In this document: in pieces, positions 24,245-33,691 of the stretch | How the letters are laid out: every line of letters begins with the position of its first letter | Position numbering within the stretch: the first letter of the stretch is position 1 | Origin: an uncultured Clostridia bacterium | GTDB taxonomy: Bacteria; Bacillota; Clostridia; Oscillospirales; Ruminococcaceae | Direction of reading: 5' to 3' | Length of the DNA: 43,738 bases | NCBI GenBank assembly: GCA_944386285.1 | Contig: CALXAM010000080.1 | Location: forward strand, 1-43,738 | Notes under the pieces: model-generated | The model's input: the letters and a program-made list of their open reading frames with translations, nothing else | Database searches by the model: none | What the model was told of the DNA's origin: nothing | Position numbers and translations under genes: made by a program

Positions 24245-26287
24245 TCATTGAATCCGTCCAAATCGCCGCTCAATCTCCTGCTTCGAAAACGAAATGATCA
24301 CCGGACGTCCGTGCGGACAATGACGGATTTCTCCGTTTTGTACGACTTCCTGCAACAGTGCCTCGAGCTCTTCCGGCTTTGTATCATCATTTGCTTTCAC
24401 CGCACTTCTGCAAGCCATCGAATGAAGCAGTTCTTCATATAAATCGGTACTGACATGCTGCTTTTGCTGCATCAGCTTCTGTGCGATATCCAAAAACAAA
24501 TCCCGTACATTCAAATGCGCCAGTAACAACGGAACCTCCCGCAGCAAAAACGAATGATTGCCAAACACTTCCCAAAAAAATCCAAGCGACTGCACCAACG
24601 ACTCATGCTCCAATACAGCCTGATACTCCTGTGCGGACGTATTGACAACAACCGGCGAAAGCAGGATCTGCCGTTCATTGGACGACACTGTCTTTTTCAG
24701 CCGTTCAAACAAAATTCGTTCATGCGCCGCATGCTTATCCAGCAAGAAAAGCGTGTCGTTCGACTCAAACACCGCATAAGTGGCAAACGCTTCTCCGATC
24801 AGACGAAAAACCGTGGGTTTTGACGGTTCTTCTTTCTTCTCCGGTTCTTTTGTCTGTATCGCGGGAGCATCCTCGTCTTCCTCCAACACCATTTTAATCT
24901 GTTTATTGGGCAGAACAAATGCGTCTTTCTTTAAATGCCGAAAGGAAGCATCCACTTCTTTTTCTGTTTTTGCGGGTGCTGTCGTCTGTTTCGGTGCAGG
25001 AGGCTCCTGTTCCTCTAAACGATACGCCGCAATCGGTGCACGAACAGTCCCATTTGAAAAACCGACCGAATGAGAAATCTCTGAAACCATACGGATCGCC
25101 TGTTCCTCTCTTTGTTTCATTTCAGGAACACCGGTGTCCGTCTTTCTCTCATTCACCGGCTTCGATTCCGGCAGGACGACTGTGACCGGCTTCGCGGAAA
25201 GAACCGTTTGTTCTGCTTCTTCTTTTGGAACAAACGGATTTAATACGTTTTGCTTTCGTACCGGTAACGAAACATCTGTCCGCGCATTCTTTAAAATATC
25301 CGCACGCTGAATCGAAGCTTTCACTGCAGACAACACAGCATCATACGTCTGGCGTTCATCCGCAAAACGTACCTCTGTTTTCGCCGGATGCACATTGACA
25401 TCCACCCGGTCAAAGCCGAGGGAAAGATTCAATACACAGGACGGATATTTTCCGACCATCATCGCATTTTCATAGGCTTCCTCCAGCGCTGCTGTGCACA
25501 GCTTGGAATGAATATACCGCCCATTTACAAAAAAATGCTGCATCGAACGTGTTTTTCTGCCGGCGTTTGTTTTTGACACAAAGCCCGTCACAGAAATACC
25601 GTTCATTCCATAATCAACCGGCAGTAAAGCCTCGGCAAAATCCTGTCCGAATACCGCATGAATTGCCGAAATCAGTTTCCCATTTCCGGGCGTATGTAAT
25701 TTTGTTTTCCGATCGATGATAAGCTTTACCGACACCTCGGGATGCGAAAGTGCCAGCCGGTCAATGATCCCGTTAATCTGTGACGTTTCCACTGTATCCC
25801 GCTTTAAGAATTTAAGCCGTGCCGGTACATTGTAAAACAGATCTCTGACAATCACCGTCGTTCCATCCGGCGCGCCTGTTTCAAAGCAGCCCATTTCTTC
25901 GCCGCCCTCAATGCAAAATCGTGTGGCATAAGGCGCGTCATGTGTTTTTGTCACAAATTCTACCCGTGAAACCGCGGCAATCGAAGCCAGCGCCTCGCCG
26001 CGGAATCCCAGTGTACCAATCGCGTTTAAATCATCAAACACCTGCACCTTACTGGTCGCATGACGAAGAAAAGCCGTCGGAACATCTTCCGCCACGACAC
26101 CGCTTCCGTTGTCTGTTACACGGATATAAGTAATCCCGCCATGCCGAATTTCGACCGTGACCGCGGTTGCGCCCGCATCGACCGCGTTTTCTACAAGCTC
26201 CTTGACAACGGAAGCCGGCCGCTCTACAACTTCACCGGCCGCAATCTGTTCTGCAACATTCTTTTCAAGAACGTGTATCCGCTTCAT
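24245..26287 (-). CDS. mutL: DNA mismatch repair protein MutL
   Basis: A 680-residue GHKL ATPase that couples MutS to strand incision. The N-terminal ATPase shows EVVERPASVVKELVENAVDA and GTLGFRGEAL. A variable linker runs from about 330 to 490. The C-terminal domain carries DKHAAHERILFE near residue 515, a variant of the DQHAAHERxxYE endonuclease motif, plus ACRSAVKAND and CPHGRP, so nicking activity is predicted. ATG 26287 lies 6 bases behind AAGGAG; an upstream in-frame ATG at 26305 overlaps the mutS stop and is less likely. It is translationally linked to mutS. Confidence 0.95.
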   Translation of the reverse strand: MKRIHVLEKNVAEQIAAGEVVERPASVVKELVENAVDAGATAVTVEIRHGGITYIRVTDNGSGVVAEDVPTAFLRHATSKVQVFDDLNAIGTLGFRGEALASIAAVSRVEFVTKTHDAPYATRFCIEGGEEMGCFETGAPDGTTVIVRDLFYNVPARLKFLKRDTVETSQINGIIDRLALSHPEVSVKLIIDRKTKLHTPGNGKLISAIHAVFGQDFAEALLPVDYGMNGISVTGFVSKTNAGRKTRSMQHFFVNGRYIHSKLCTAALEEAYENAMMVGKYPSCVLNLSLGFDRVDVNVHPAKTEVRFADERQTYDAVLSAVKASIQRADILKNARTDVSLPVRKQNVLNPFVPKEEAEQTVLSAKPVTVVLPESKPVNERKTDTGVPEMKQREEQAIRMVSEISHSVGFSNGTVRAPIAAYRLEEQEPPAPKQTTAPAKTEKEVDASFRHLKKDAFVLPNKQIKMVLEEDEDAPAIQTKEPEKKEEPSKPTVFRLIGEAFATYAVFESNDTLFLLDKHAAHERILFERLKKTVSSNERQILLSPVVVNTSAQEYQAVLEHESLVQSLGFFWEVFGNHSFLLREVPLLLAHLNVRDLFLDIAQKLMQQKQHVSTDLYEELLHSMACRSAVKANDDTKPEELEALLQEVVQNGEIRHCPHGRPVIISFSKQEIERRFGRIQ

Positions 26288-26301
26288 CGGTTTCTCCTTT
26301 T

Positions 26302-28908
26302 TCATCCTTCAGGAACCATCTTTTTGAGTTCATACAATTTATTAAGCGCCTCAATCGGTGTAAGCGTTTCAATGGAAACGGCCCGCAGCGCATCATACAG
26401 CGGCTCTGCCGCATGGTCAAACAGCGACACCTGATTGTCATACGCCGCTTCTTTGACAGGTTCTTCCCGTGTAACAGGCACTTTTTCAGAGAGCTCCTGC
26501 AAATAAATCTTTGCGCGTGAAACAACGCGTTCCGGTACACCGGCAAGTTTTGCTACCTCAATGCCATAGCTTTCATCCGCACCACCCGGAATAATCTTAC
26601 GCAAAAATGTAATGTCATCGCCGCGCTTTTTCACTGCAATGTTATAATTTTTGACACCTGCAAACTGGGATTCCATTTCCGTAAGTTCATGATAATGCGT
26701 TGCAAACAAGGTTTTGCACTGAAGCTTTTTATTCTCAACAATCTCCGCTGCAACTGCTTTTGCGATACTCATTCCGTCAAAGGTGGAGGTACCGCGTCCG
26801 ATTTCGTCAAGGATCACAAGACTTGATGGGGTCGCGTATTTTAAGATATGCGCCACTTCGTTCATCTCTACCATAAACGTGGACTGTCCTGCGCTTAAAT
26901 CGTCCGACGCACCGACACGTGTAAACACGCGATCGCAAAGTCCGATCACCGCTTCCTTTGCCGGGACAAAGCTGCCGATCTGCGCCATAATCACAATCAA
27001 TGCAACCTGCCGCATATAGGTCGATTTTCCGGCCATGTTCGGTCCTGTCAGCATCATGAGCAGATTGTTTTTCGTATCGAGCATTGTATCATTCGGAACG
27101 AACAGCTGATCGACAAGCATCTGCTCCACCACCGGATGACGGCCGTCTTTAATTTGCAGTGTACCGTCCATTGTAAGTTCCGGGCATACATACTGCTGCT
27201 GCACAGCGACTTCAGAGAGCGAAAGCAAGAAATCAACCCGGGCAATCGCCTCTGCTGTCTGCTGCACGACATCTCCTTTTTGTGCGACAAACCGGCGTAC
27301 TTCTTCAAAAATTTCCGCCTCAAGCGCGGTGATCCGCTCCGTCGCAGTTAAAACCTTATGCTCGAGTTCCTTTAACTCCTCCGTGATATACCGTTCGCTG
27401 TTCGCAAGCGTCTGTTTTCGAATATATGTATCAGGTACTTGTGACAGATACGACTTTGTCACATCGATATAGTAACCGAATACGCGGTTGTATCCAACTT
27501 TGAGCGTCTTGATTCCCGTTTTTTCGCGTTCTCTTGTTTCAATCTGCGCAATGTAATCTTTGGAATGATCGCGGATCTCACGATATTCGTCAAGCTCCTC
27601 ACTGAACCCCGGATTGATGACACCGCCGTCTTTTAACGACACCGGCGGCTCGGAAACAAGCGCGTTCTCAATCAGCGCGTGCACCTCACCCAATGGATCG
27701 ATCTTTGTTTCAAGCTCATGCAGATATCCGCTTTCAAAAACGGACAATGCCTGTTTGACCGCAGGCAGTTTCGAAAGTGTATATGAGAGTGATTTCATCT
27801 CCCGCGGATTGACTGTGCCGTATAATACCCGTGTCATTAAACGCTCCAAATCATATACATCATGAAGTGCTACAGCAACTTGTCCGCGAACAAGTTCCTG
27901 CTCCACAAACGATTTGACCGCTCCCTGACGCCTTAAAATTTTCGTGAGGTTATAAAGCGGCTGTTCCACCGCTTTGCGCATGTATCGCTTGCCCATCGCG
28001 GTTTTGGTATGGTCAAGCACCCACAAAAGCGTTCCTTTTTTCTCTTTGGCACGCATTGTTTCCGTAAGTTCAAGATTACGGCGCGTCATCATGTCGATCG
28101 TCATATAAGCGTCTTCTTTATAAAAACGAACCGCCGTAATCCGCTTTGCACCATCCTTTTGCGTTGACGCCACATAGCGGATAAGCGTTCCAAGCGCCGA
28201 TACGGACAATCCCGATTGTACCGCTTCAATCTCCGCAATCGGCTTTTGAAAGTGCGCTTCAACCACGGCTTTACAAGATGATTCCTCCTCGTCTTCCTCG
28301 GTGAGTGTTTCACACACACAGGAAAGACGGTTTTTCAAAAATGAAACGAGCGGCTTTAAAGAAGCCGCAGTTTCATTCAATAGCAATTCACTTGGCATAA
28401 AGCGGGACAGTTCATCCGCGATATCACCGGCAGGATCCGTTGTCGACCGTTCGGTCAAATACGTGTCACCTGTAGAAATATCGCAAAAGCAAACCGCATA
28501 TCCGCGCTTTTTCGCGATCACCGACGCAATATAGTTATTGCGTTCCTCGTTTAAAAAGCTGCTTTCAATCACGGTACCGGGTGTAATCACACGAATCACA
28601 TCCCGTTTCACCAGTCCTTTGGCGGTTGCCGGATCTTCAAGCTGTTCGCAGATCGCCACTTTATATCCTTTGTCAATCAGCTTTTTAATATAAGTCTCCG
28701 CAGAATGAAACGGAATTCCGCACATCGGCGCACGCTCGGGAAGGCCGCAGTCCCGCCCGGTCAGCGTCAGCTCAAGCTCCTTGGAAATATTTACGGCGTC
28801 ATCAAAAAACATCTCGTAAAAATCGCCAAGTCTGAAAAATAAAACATGATCCTTATGCGCCGCCTTGATATCAAGATACTGCTGCATCATCGGAGAAAGT
28901 GTGGCCAA
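26302..28908 (-). CDS. mutS: DNA mismatch repair protein MutS
   Basis: An 868-residue mismatch-recognition ATPase. The mismatch-reading Phe-X-Glu is F30-Y31-E32 in GDFYEMFF. The connector, lever and clamp domains follow, then the ABC-type ATPase with Walker A TGPNMAGKST near residue 620, the STFMVEMNE signature and the Walker B LVILDEIGRGTSTFDG. The start is TTG, 7 bases behind AGGAGG and in agreement with the family N-terminus (MATLSPMMQQYL). It lies between the ylbF-like gene and mutL. Confidence 0.96.
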   Translation of the reverse strand: MATLSPMMQQYLDIKAAHKDHVLFFRLGDFYEMFFDDAVNISKELELTLTGRDCGLPERAPMCGIPFHSAETYIKKLIDKGYKVAICEQLEDPATAKGLVKRDVIRVITPGTVIESSFLNEERNNYIASVIAKKRGYAVCFCDISTGDTYLTERSTTDPAGDIADELSRFMPSELLLNETAASLKPLVSFLKNRLSCVCETLTEEDEEESSCKAVVEAHFQKPIAEIEAVQSGLSVSALGTLIRYVASTQKDGAKRITAVRFYKEDAYMTIDMMTRRNLELTETMRAKEKKGTLLWVLDHTKTAMGKRYMRKAVEQPLYNLTKILRRQGAVKSFVEQELVRGQVAVALHDVYDLERLMTRVLYGTVNPREMKSLSYTLSKLPAVKQALSVFESGYLHELETKIDPLGEVHALIENALVSEPPVSLKDGGVINPGFSEELDEYREIRDHSKDYIAQIETREREKTGIKTLKVGYNRVFGYYIDVTKSYLSQVPDTYIRKQTLANSERYITEELKELEHKVLTATERITALEAEIFEEVRRFVAQKGDVVQQTAEAIARVDFLLSLSEVAVQQQYVCPELTMDGTLQIKDGRHPVVEQMLVDQLFVPNDTMLDTKNNLLMMLTGPNMAGKSTYMRQVALIVIMAQIGSFVPAKEAVIGLCDRVFTRVGASDDLSAGQSTFMVEMNEVAHILKYATPSSLVILDEIGRGTSTFDGMSIAKAVAAEIVENKKLQCKTLFATHYHELTEMESQFAGVKNYNIAVKKRGDDITFLRKIIPGGADESYGIEVAKLAGVPERVVSRAKIYLQELSEKVPVTREEPVKEAAYDNQVSLFDHAAEPLYDALRAVSIETLTPIEALNKLYELKKMVPEG

Positions 28909-28953
28909 TGTGGGTCCTCCTTTACTGCACTGTTTGTGCGTGATTCTTTTTAA

Positions 28954-29361
28954 TTAGTGGCATCCGCCGCAGGAAGCACAACTGCCGCTGCATCCGCTCG
29001 GTGCCGGCTCGCAGGTATCCGGATCTTCGCCGTTTACACACATCACAAGAATGCTGCTGATGCGCTGCATCATGTCGTCTATATCCTGTTTTGCGATGTT
29101 AAACGCCATCATGTTTTTGTTGTTCATCACTTCTGCATACAGACCTTTTAATTCTGCATCGAGCGATTTGACTTTCTCATCGTCCGGTTTCTCATTCTGC
29201 ATTTCAGTTGACAGTTTCACGCGGATCATGTTGAACTGCTCGATCTGCTCCTGCAGTTTCTGGTCTGCATCGTTGTTTGCTTTTGCTTCTTCGAGTGCTT
29301 TATACTCTGCGCTTGCCTGAATTGCTTTGCCGAGTTCTCTTGTCAGTTTTTCCAAATCCAT
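28954..29361 (-). CDS. YlbF-family regulator with a cysteine-rich C-terminal tail
   Basis: A 135-residue helical protein of the YlbF/YmcA family. In Bacillus these proteins form a complex with YaaT that affects RNase Y-dependent mRNA processing and binds iron-sulfur clusters. The predicted helical domain covers residues 1-108. The tail has cysteines at 108, 117, 124, 128, 131 and 134 (GCSGSCASCGGCH), a CxxxCxxCxxC array fit for metal or an Fe-S cluster. ATG 29361 follows GGAGG by 8 bases. It sits 32 bases downstream of miaB and 45 upstream of mutS. Confidence 0.85.
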   Translation of the reverse strand: MDLEKLTRELGKAIQASAEYKALEEAKANNDADQKLQEQIEQFNMIRVKLSTEMQNEKPDDEKVKSLDAELKGLYAEVMNNKNMMAFNIAKQDIDDMMQRISSILVMCVNGEDPDTCEPAPSGCSGSCASCGGCH

Positions 29362-29393
29362 TGTTTGTTCCTCCAAATTATTTTTTCATTGAT

Positions 29394-30824
29394 TTATTGA
29401 TCTTCCACCCGTTCGCCTAAAAGCGCCCAGTTTAAAGATTTCGTGATTTTTACGGTGACGAATGTGCCGATATCCTCTTCTTTTCCGTTATAATCAACGA
29501 TCATATAACCGTCGTTTCGTCCGGAATAATACGAAGGGCCGGTTTTGCCGGGGCCATCCACTAAAATGCGGTACGTTTTCCCGACAAAGTTTTCATAGCG
29601 TTTCGCACCGATTTCTTTTTCGAGTGCCAACAGCCGTGCAAAACGTTCCGATTTTTCCTCCGGTGTGGTAGGGTCCTCCATTTCGGCTGCCTTTGTACCA
29701 ACACGCTTTGAGTAAATAAACGAAAACAAGGAATCGAACTCCACTTCTTTTAAAAGCGACAGCGTTTCCTCAAAATCCGCTTCCGTTTCACCCGGGAATC
29801 CGACGATGATATCGCTTGTAAACGAAATATCCGGAATTTTCTCCTTCGCATAATTGATGAGCTTCATATAATCTGCTTTCGTATAATGGCGGTTCATGAG
29901 TGTTAAAATCCGATCGCTTCCGCTCTGCACCGGCAAATGAAAATGCTTGCAAACCTTTTCACAGTCGGCAATCGCGTCGATCAAATCAAACGTCGCGTCC
30001 TTCGGATGCGAGGACATGAACCGGATACGGAAATCGCCCGGGATCGCATTTAACTTACGCAAAAGACGCGCAAAGTCGATGTCTTCATCGAGTCCTTTTC
30101 CATAGGAATTGACGTTTTGTCCAAGCAAAGTGATTTCTTTATATCCATCGTTTACAAGCTGTGTAAATTCTTCGACGATCTTTTGACTCGGACGGCTTTT
30201 TTCCCGTCCGCGCACATACGGGACAATACAGTACGTGCAGAAATTGTTGCACCCGCTCATAATGGGAAGCCATGCCTTAAACGATTGATCCCGGCGAATC
30301 GGCAGATCCTCGGGAATTCCCTCGTTTGTCTCTGTGATATCAAACGCTCGCTTGTGCGACGTAAGCACCGAATAAAGCATCTGCGGCAGATGTTTGATCA
30401 CGTGCGGGCCAAACAGCAAATCCACATACGGATAGCTCTCACGGATTTTTTTCGCGATATGCGGCTGCTGAACCATACATCCGCAAAGACCTAAAACAAG
30501 TTCCGGATCGTTGACCCGCTGATGCTTCATCGCACCGATTGTTCCAAGCACGCGATCTTCCGCGTTTTCACGGACGGCACATGTATTTAAAAGAATGAGA
30601 TTTGCCTCTCTCGGGCTCTCGCAAAAGCCATATCCCATCAGCGCAAGCATGCCCTTGATTTTTTCCCCGTCGCTGACATTCTGCTGACATCCGTAGGTAT
30701 GCACATACGCCAGCGGAATCTGATCGCCGTAACGCGACTGAAGCAGAAGGCGAACGTTTTCCATCATGGACGCATCTGCCGATGCAATCGGATCTTCTCG
30801 TTTTTGTTGTCTGTTGTTTTCCAA
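29394..30824 (-). CDS. miaB: tRNA-2-methylthio-N6-dimethylallyladenosine synthase
   Basis: A radical SAM methylthiotransferase of about 476 residues that turns i6A37 into ms2i6A37 in tRNA. The N-terminal MTTase domain has its three cluster cysteines in TYGCQQN, LNTCAVRENA and GLCGCMVQQ. The radical SAM motif is CNNFCTYC, followed by VPYVRGREKSR, and a C-terminal TRAM domain ends the protein. The frame is open to 30923, but TTG 30824 (MENNRQQK), 7 bases behind AGGAG and downstream of a good promoter, is preferred. It is the probable first gene of the long operon running to ileS. Confidence 0.94.
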   Translation of the reverse strand: MENNRQQKREDPIASADASMMENVRLLLQSRYGDQIPLAYVHTYGCQQNVSDGEKIKGMLALMGYGFCESPREANLILLNTCAVRENAEDRVLGTIGAMKHQRVNDPELVLGLCGCMVQQPHIAKKIRESYPYVDLLFGPHVIKHLPQMLYSVLTSHKRAFDITETNEGIPEDLPIRRDQSFKAWLPIMSGCNNFCTYCIVPYVRGREKSRPSQKIVEEFTQLVNDGYKEITLLGQNVNSYGKGLDEDIDFARLLRKLNAIPGDFRIRFMSSHPKDATFDLIDAIADCEKVCKHFHLPVQSGSDRILTLMNRHYTKADYMKLINYAKEKIPDISFTSDIIVGFPGETEADFEETLSLLKEVEFDSLFSFIYSKRVGTKAAEMEDPTTPEEKSERFARLLALEKEIGAKRYENFVGKTYRILVDGPGKTGPSYYSGRNDGYMIVDYNGKEEDIGTFVTVKITKSLNWALLGERVEDQ

Positions 30825-30861
30825 ACACAGCGCTCCTGACCAAATAAAATATACGGGTTTT

Positions 30862-30890
30862 ATTATACCACAAAAGTCTTGTTTTGTGAA
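30862..30890 (-). promoter_or_regulatory. Promoter of miaB and the downstream operon
   Basis: Minus strand: TTCACA (30885-30890, five of six consensus), 17-base spacer, perfect TATAAT (30862-30867). It lies between the ClpC-like stop and the miaB start and is one of the best promoters in the window. Confidence 0.75.
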
Positions 30891-30909
30891 TACACTTCGT
30901 GCCGATTCC

Positions 30910-33234
30910 TCAGGAAAGCGCATACGTCTTGAAAATCGCGCAAATTTTTTCGTTTTTCACCTGAATTTGCGCAGCGTCTGCATATTCTTCTTCGGATAAT
31001 GCGTTGAGCAGGACGCGCTCTACTTCTCCGGTGACAAAGCGGCGGATCGCACGCGCGCCGAACCGGCGCCCTGCCTGCGCATAAAATAGTCGGAACAAAT
31101 CACTTTCATCGTAAGAGAGCGCGACATGAATGGACTGACATTTCATCGCGAGCTTTTCCATCTCAGCATGGAAAATTTTCCGCAGAACCGGTTCCTCAAG
31201 TGTATGAAACAAGACAACCGAGCCAATCCGGTTGACCAGTTCTTTTGAAAAAAGCTGCTCTGCTGCCTCACGCGTATCCTGCTCTGTCTGTTTTGTAAAT
31301 CCGGAAATTTTGATCTGACTGGTGCAGTTCGACGTCAAAATGATGACCGTATTTGAAAAATCGACGGTTTCTCCCTGCGCATCGGTCAGCCGACCATCCT
31401 CAAGAATTTGCAGCAGCAGCTTTACCACCTGCGGATGCGCTTTGTCAATCTCATCAAACAAAACAAGCGAATACGGATGACGGCGCACTGCTTCCGTCAG
31501 CTTTCCGCCCTCCTCGTATCCCTTATAACCGGGAGGCGCTCCGATCAGTCTCGATACAGTATGCGCTTCGCTCATCTCCGACATGTCAAGACGAATCACT
31601 GATTCTTTCGGGAACAAACACGCGGCAATCTCTTTGGCGCATGCCGTTTTCCCAACACCCGTTGGTCCTAAAAACAGAAATGACGCCGGAATCTTTGAAT
31701 CATTCTCAAAGCCGCACAGCTTCGCAAACAGCGCGGTACAGATCGCAAAAACCGCATCTTCCTGTCCGAAGATACACCCACTAAGCCGCTTTCTCAATAA
31801 ATCAATCTGTTCCTTTACACTGTGCACCTCGCCAACCGACGGAATACCGGTCATCTGCGCCACCGTATCTTTTACATCCTGTGCGGTAACGGTAAGCGGC
31901 GCTGTCAACGCTGTCACATGACGCTGCCATTCCCGATACAGCTTACATGCCTGCGCCTCGTCGTTTTGCCGCAATGCCGACAGGAGTGCATCCTCTGTAT
32001 TCGGCGATACGCACAGACGCTTTTTACTGGCAATTCTCTTTCGGCTGCACGTTTCATCCAGCACATCGATCGCCTTATCCGGCAGCCGGCGTGTCGGAAT
32101 ATACCGCGCCGACAAGGAAACCGCCTGCTTTACCGCTTCATACGCAATCGTAACACCGTGATGAGACTCAAGTGTTCCTTTTACGCCGCACAGCATATTC
32201 ACCGCATCCGACTGTGACGGTTCGCAAACTTCAATCGTCTGAAATCTTCTGGCAAGTGCCGCATCCTTTTCGATATATTTTCGATACTCCGCCGCAGTCG
32301 TAGCGCCGATAATCTGCAAATCACCCCGTGCAAGATACGGTTTCATCAAATTGGCTGCGTCCGCCGCGTTTTCACCGGCACCCGCTCCTACAATCATGTG
32401 AATTTCATCAATAAACAAAATCATCTGCTGTTCTTGGGCGCTGCGCAATACACGACAAAGACGTTCCTCAAAATCACCGCGGTATTTCGCTCCTGCGAGC
32501 ATCGCGCCCAGGTCAACCGACATAATGCGCCGAGGCGTACCGGTCTCATGCCAAGCTTCCTTTGAAAGCTTTCGTGCCGCCCCCTCAACAATCGCAGTTT
32601 TCCCGACGCCAGGCTCCCCGATCAAACACGGATTGTGCTTTGTTTTACGCGACAGAACGGTCATCAGTTCCTCCATTTCCTTTTCCCTGCCCACAACAGG
32701 AAAGAACGCATCACTTGCCGCAAGCGCAGAGAGATCCGTCAAAAAGGGCAGTTCTTTTTTTGCAGGCGCCGCTGCAGGGCGTTCCGCTGCGCACGTTTCT
32801 CTTAACAGCGCAATTTCTGTCATACAGGATTCTTTTAATTCTCGTATCGCGCACCCCTGCCGTTTGAGCAAGCCGCAAATTTCCTCCGTGCCGTCAAGAA
32901 GAATCGCATAGAGCAAGTGTGCTGTCCCGGCGCCGCATTTATTTTTCTCCGCAAGAAACTGCGCAGACAGGATCACCTCTTTTGCATGCGCAGACAGCGG
33001 CGGCGCATCCACATCGCGCTGCGGCTTACTTTCCCGCAAAAGAATCTTTAACATTTCTTCTGCCCGTAAACCGTGACGCGCTAAAATGACGCCGCCAACT
33101 CCTCGCTTCTGTGCTAAAATCCCATAAAACAAGTGAACAACTTCCACTGCTTCGCTTCCCGTTTGCGCAGCCGTATCAATCGCCAGTTTTATCGCATCTT
33201 TTGCCCGTTGTGTAAACTGTTCCATTCCAGTCAT
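30910..33234 (-). CDS. ClpC-like AAA+ unfoldase, Clp protease ATP-binding subunit
   Basis: A 774-residue hexameric unfoldase. Two Clp N-repeats (1-145) are followed by AAA+ domain 1 with Walker A GEPGVGKT (206-213) and Walker B LFIDEIH. A short middle segment is followed by AAA+ domain 2 with GPTGVGKT near 525, LFDEIDKA and the C-terminal [13 protein letters not shown] in KISGFTKQ could be the ClpP-docking loop. The segment between the domains that forms the M-domain in ClpC is about 13 residues shorter than I recall for Bacillus ClpC, yet keeps a UVR-like [11 protein letters not shown]. The ATG follows AAGGAG. No CtsR or CIRCE operator was seen. Confidence 0.88.
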   Translation of the reverse strand: MTGMEQFTQRAKDAIKLAIDTAAQTGSEAVEVVHLFYGILAQKRGVGGVILARHGLRAEEMLKILLRESKPQRDVDAPPLSAHAKEVILSAQFLAEKNKCGAGTAHLLYAILLDGTEEICGLLKRQGCAIRELKESCMTEIALLRETCAAERPAAAPAKKELPFLTDLSALAASDAFFPVVGREKEMEELMTVLSRKTKHNPCLIGEPGVGKTAIVEGAARKLSKEAWHETGTPRRIMSVDLGAMLAGAKYRGDFEERLCRVLRSAQEQQMILFIDEIHMIVGAGAGENAADAANLMKPYLARGDLQIIGATTAAEYRKYIEKDAALARRFQTIEVCEPSQSDAVNMLCGVKGTLESHHGVTIAYEAVKQAVSLSARYIPTRRLPDKAIDVLDETCSRKRIASKKRLCVSPNTEDALLSALRQNDEAQACKLYREWQRHVTALTAPLTVTAQDVKDTVAQMTGIPSVGEVHSVKEQIDLLRKRLSGCIFGQEDAVFAICTALFAKLCGFENDSKIPASFLFLGPTGVGKTACAKEIAACLFPKESVIRLDMSEMSEAHTVSRLIGAPPGYKGYEEGGKLTEAVRRHPYSLVLFDEIDKAHPQVVKLLLQILEDGRLTDAQGETVDFSNTVIILTSNCTSQIKISGFTKQTEQDTREAAEQLFSKELVNRIGSVVLFHTLEEPVLRKIFHAEMEKLAMKCQSIHVALSYDESDLFRLFYAQAGRRFGARAIRRFVTGEVERVLLNALSEEEYADAAQIQVKNEKICAIFKTYALS

Positions 33235-33255
33235 ACCATCGCTCCTTCATGGTTT

Positions 33256-33309
33256 TTAGTCGTAATGTTCACCGCCTCCCAGCGGTACTGTATGTTCAGT
33301 ATCGTCCAT
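33256..33309 (-). CDS. Possible 17-codon upstream ORF before the ClpC-like gene
   Basis: In the 75 bases ahead of the ClpC-like start the minus strand can encode MDDTEHTVPLGGGEHYD followed by TAA. It ends about 20 bases before the next start. No good Shine-Dalgarno precedes its ATG, so it may be chance. If translated it could be a leader peptide. Confidence 0.25.
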   Translation of the reverse strand: MDDTEHTVPLGGGEHYD

Positions 33310-33322
33310 TTTTTTAAATTCC

Positions 33323-33352
33323 AATCAAAAAGCTGTAACACACTTTTTGATT
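33323..33352. promoter_or_regulatory. Palindrome in the divergent intergenic region (putative operator)
   Basis: AATCAAAAAG (33323-33332) and CTTTTTGATT (33343-33352) are perfect 10-bp arms around a 10-base spacer. A further AAAAAATCAAAG half-site lies at 33372-33383. They lie between the minus-strand ClpC-like gene and the plus-strand Cys/Gly-rich gene. A protein-binding site is possible; an AT-rich hairpin is the alternative. Confidence 0.4.
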
Positions 33353-33397
33353 TGCACATAGTATGGGATGTAAAAAATCAAAGGAGGATTTGATATT

Positions 33398-33550
33398 ATG
33401 TGTGGAAATAATTGTGGTGGTTTCGGTGGCAGCTGCAGCTGGATTCTGATCATCATTCTGCTTTTGGTCTGCTGCGGTGGATGCGGCAATTCCTACAACA
33501 ATGGCTGCGGATGCGGTTGCTGCAACAACGCAAACAACAGCTGCTGCTAA
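33398..33550 (+). CDS. Small Cys/Gly/Asn-rich membrane peptide
   Basis: Fifty residues: MCGNNCGGFGGSCS, then a hydrophobic stretch WILIIILLLV (15-24), then CCGGCGNSYNNGCGCGCCNN and a tail ending SCC. Twelve residues are cysteine. A strong AAAGGAGG lies 10 bases upstream, and a perfect terminator follows 22 bases after the stop, so it is a complete single gene. Similar tiny high-cysteine proteins in Clostridia carry names such as chorion-class high-cysteine protein, without known function. A spore-surface or metal-binding role is possible but not shown. It may be one of the most abundant small transcripts here given its signals. Confidence 0.8.
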   Translation: MCGNNCGGFGGSCSWILIIILLLVCCGGCGNSYNNGCGCGCCNNANNSCC

Positions 33551-33572
33551 ATGGCACATATCAAACCTGATT

Positions 33573-33616
33573 AAGAATAAAGGGCGGCATTTTGCCGCCC
33601 TTTATTCTTATGCCGG
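33573..33616 (+). terminator. Strong terminator after the Cys/Gly-rich peptide
   Basis: AAGAATAAAGGGCGGCA (33573-33589) and its exact complement (33593-33609) form a 17-bp stem with a three-base loop. The terminal arm is T-rich (CCCTTTATTCTT). It separates the peptide gene from the sbcD promoter. Confidence 0.88.
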
Positions 33617-33629
33617 GTTGCTTTTTAAT

Positions 33630-33658
33630 TTGCCAAGAAATACGGATTGCTGTATAAT
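33630..33658 (+). promoter_or_regulatory. Promoter of the sbcDC operon
   Basis: TTGCCA (33630-33635), 17-base spacer, consensus TATAAT (33653-33658), 33 bases ahead of the sbcD ATG. No LexA-like (Cheo) box was recognised. Confidence 0.7.
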
Positions 33659-33691
33659 AAATCTAACTTCTTCGTAGCAGGAGGCTTTTTC

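Noticed and set aside
33330..33380. Sporulation sigma-factor promoter for the Cys/Gly-rich peptide
   Set aside because: A CATAGTATG element resembles a sigma-K/E -10 box, but a matching -35 box at proper spacing is not convincing.
33235..33400. CtsR or CIRCE operator upstream of the ClpC-like gene
   Set aside because: No GGTCAAA heptad repeats and no TTAGCACTC/GAGTGCTAA were found; only an AT-rich palindrome is present.
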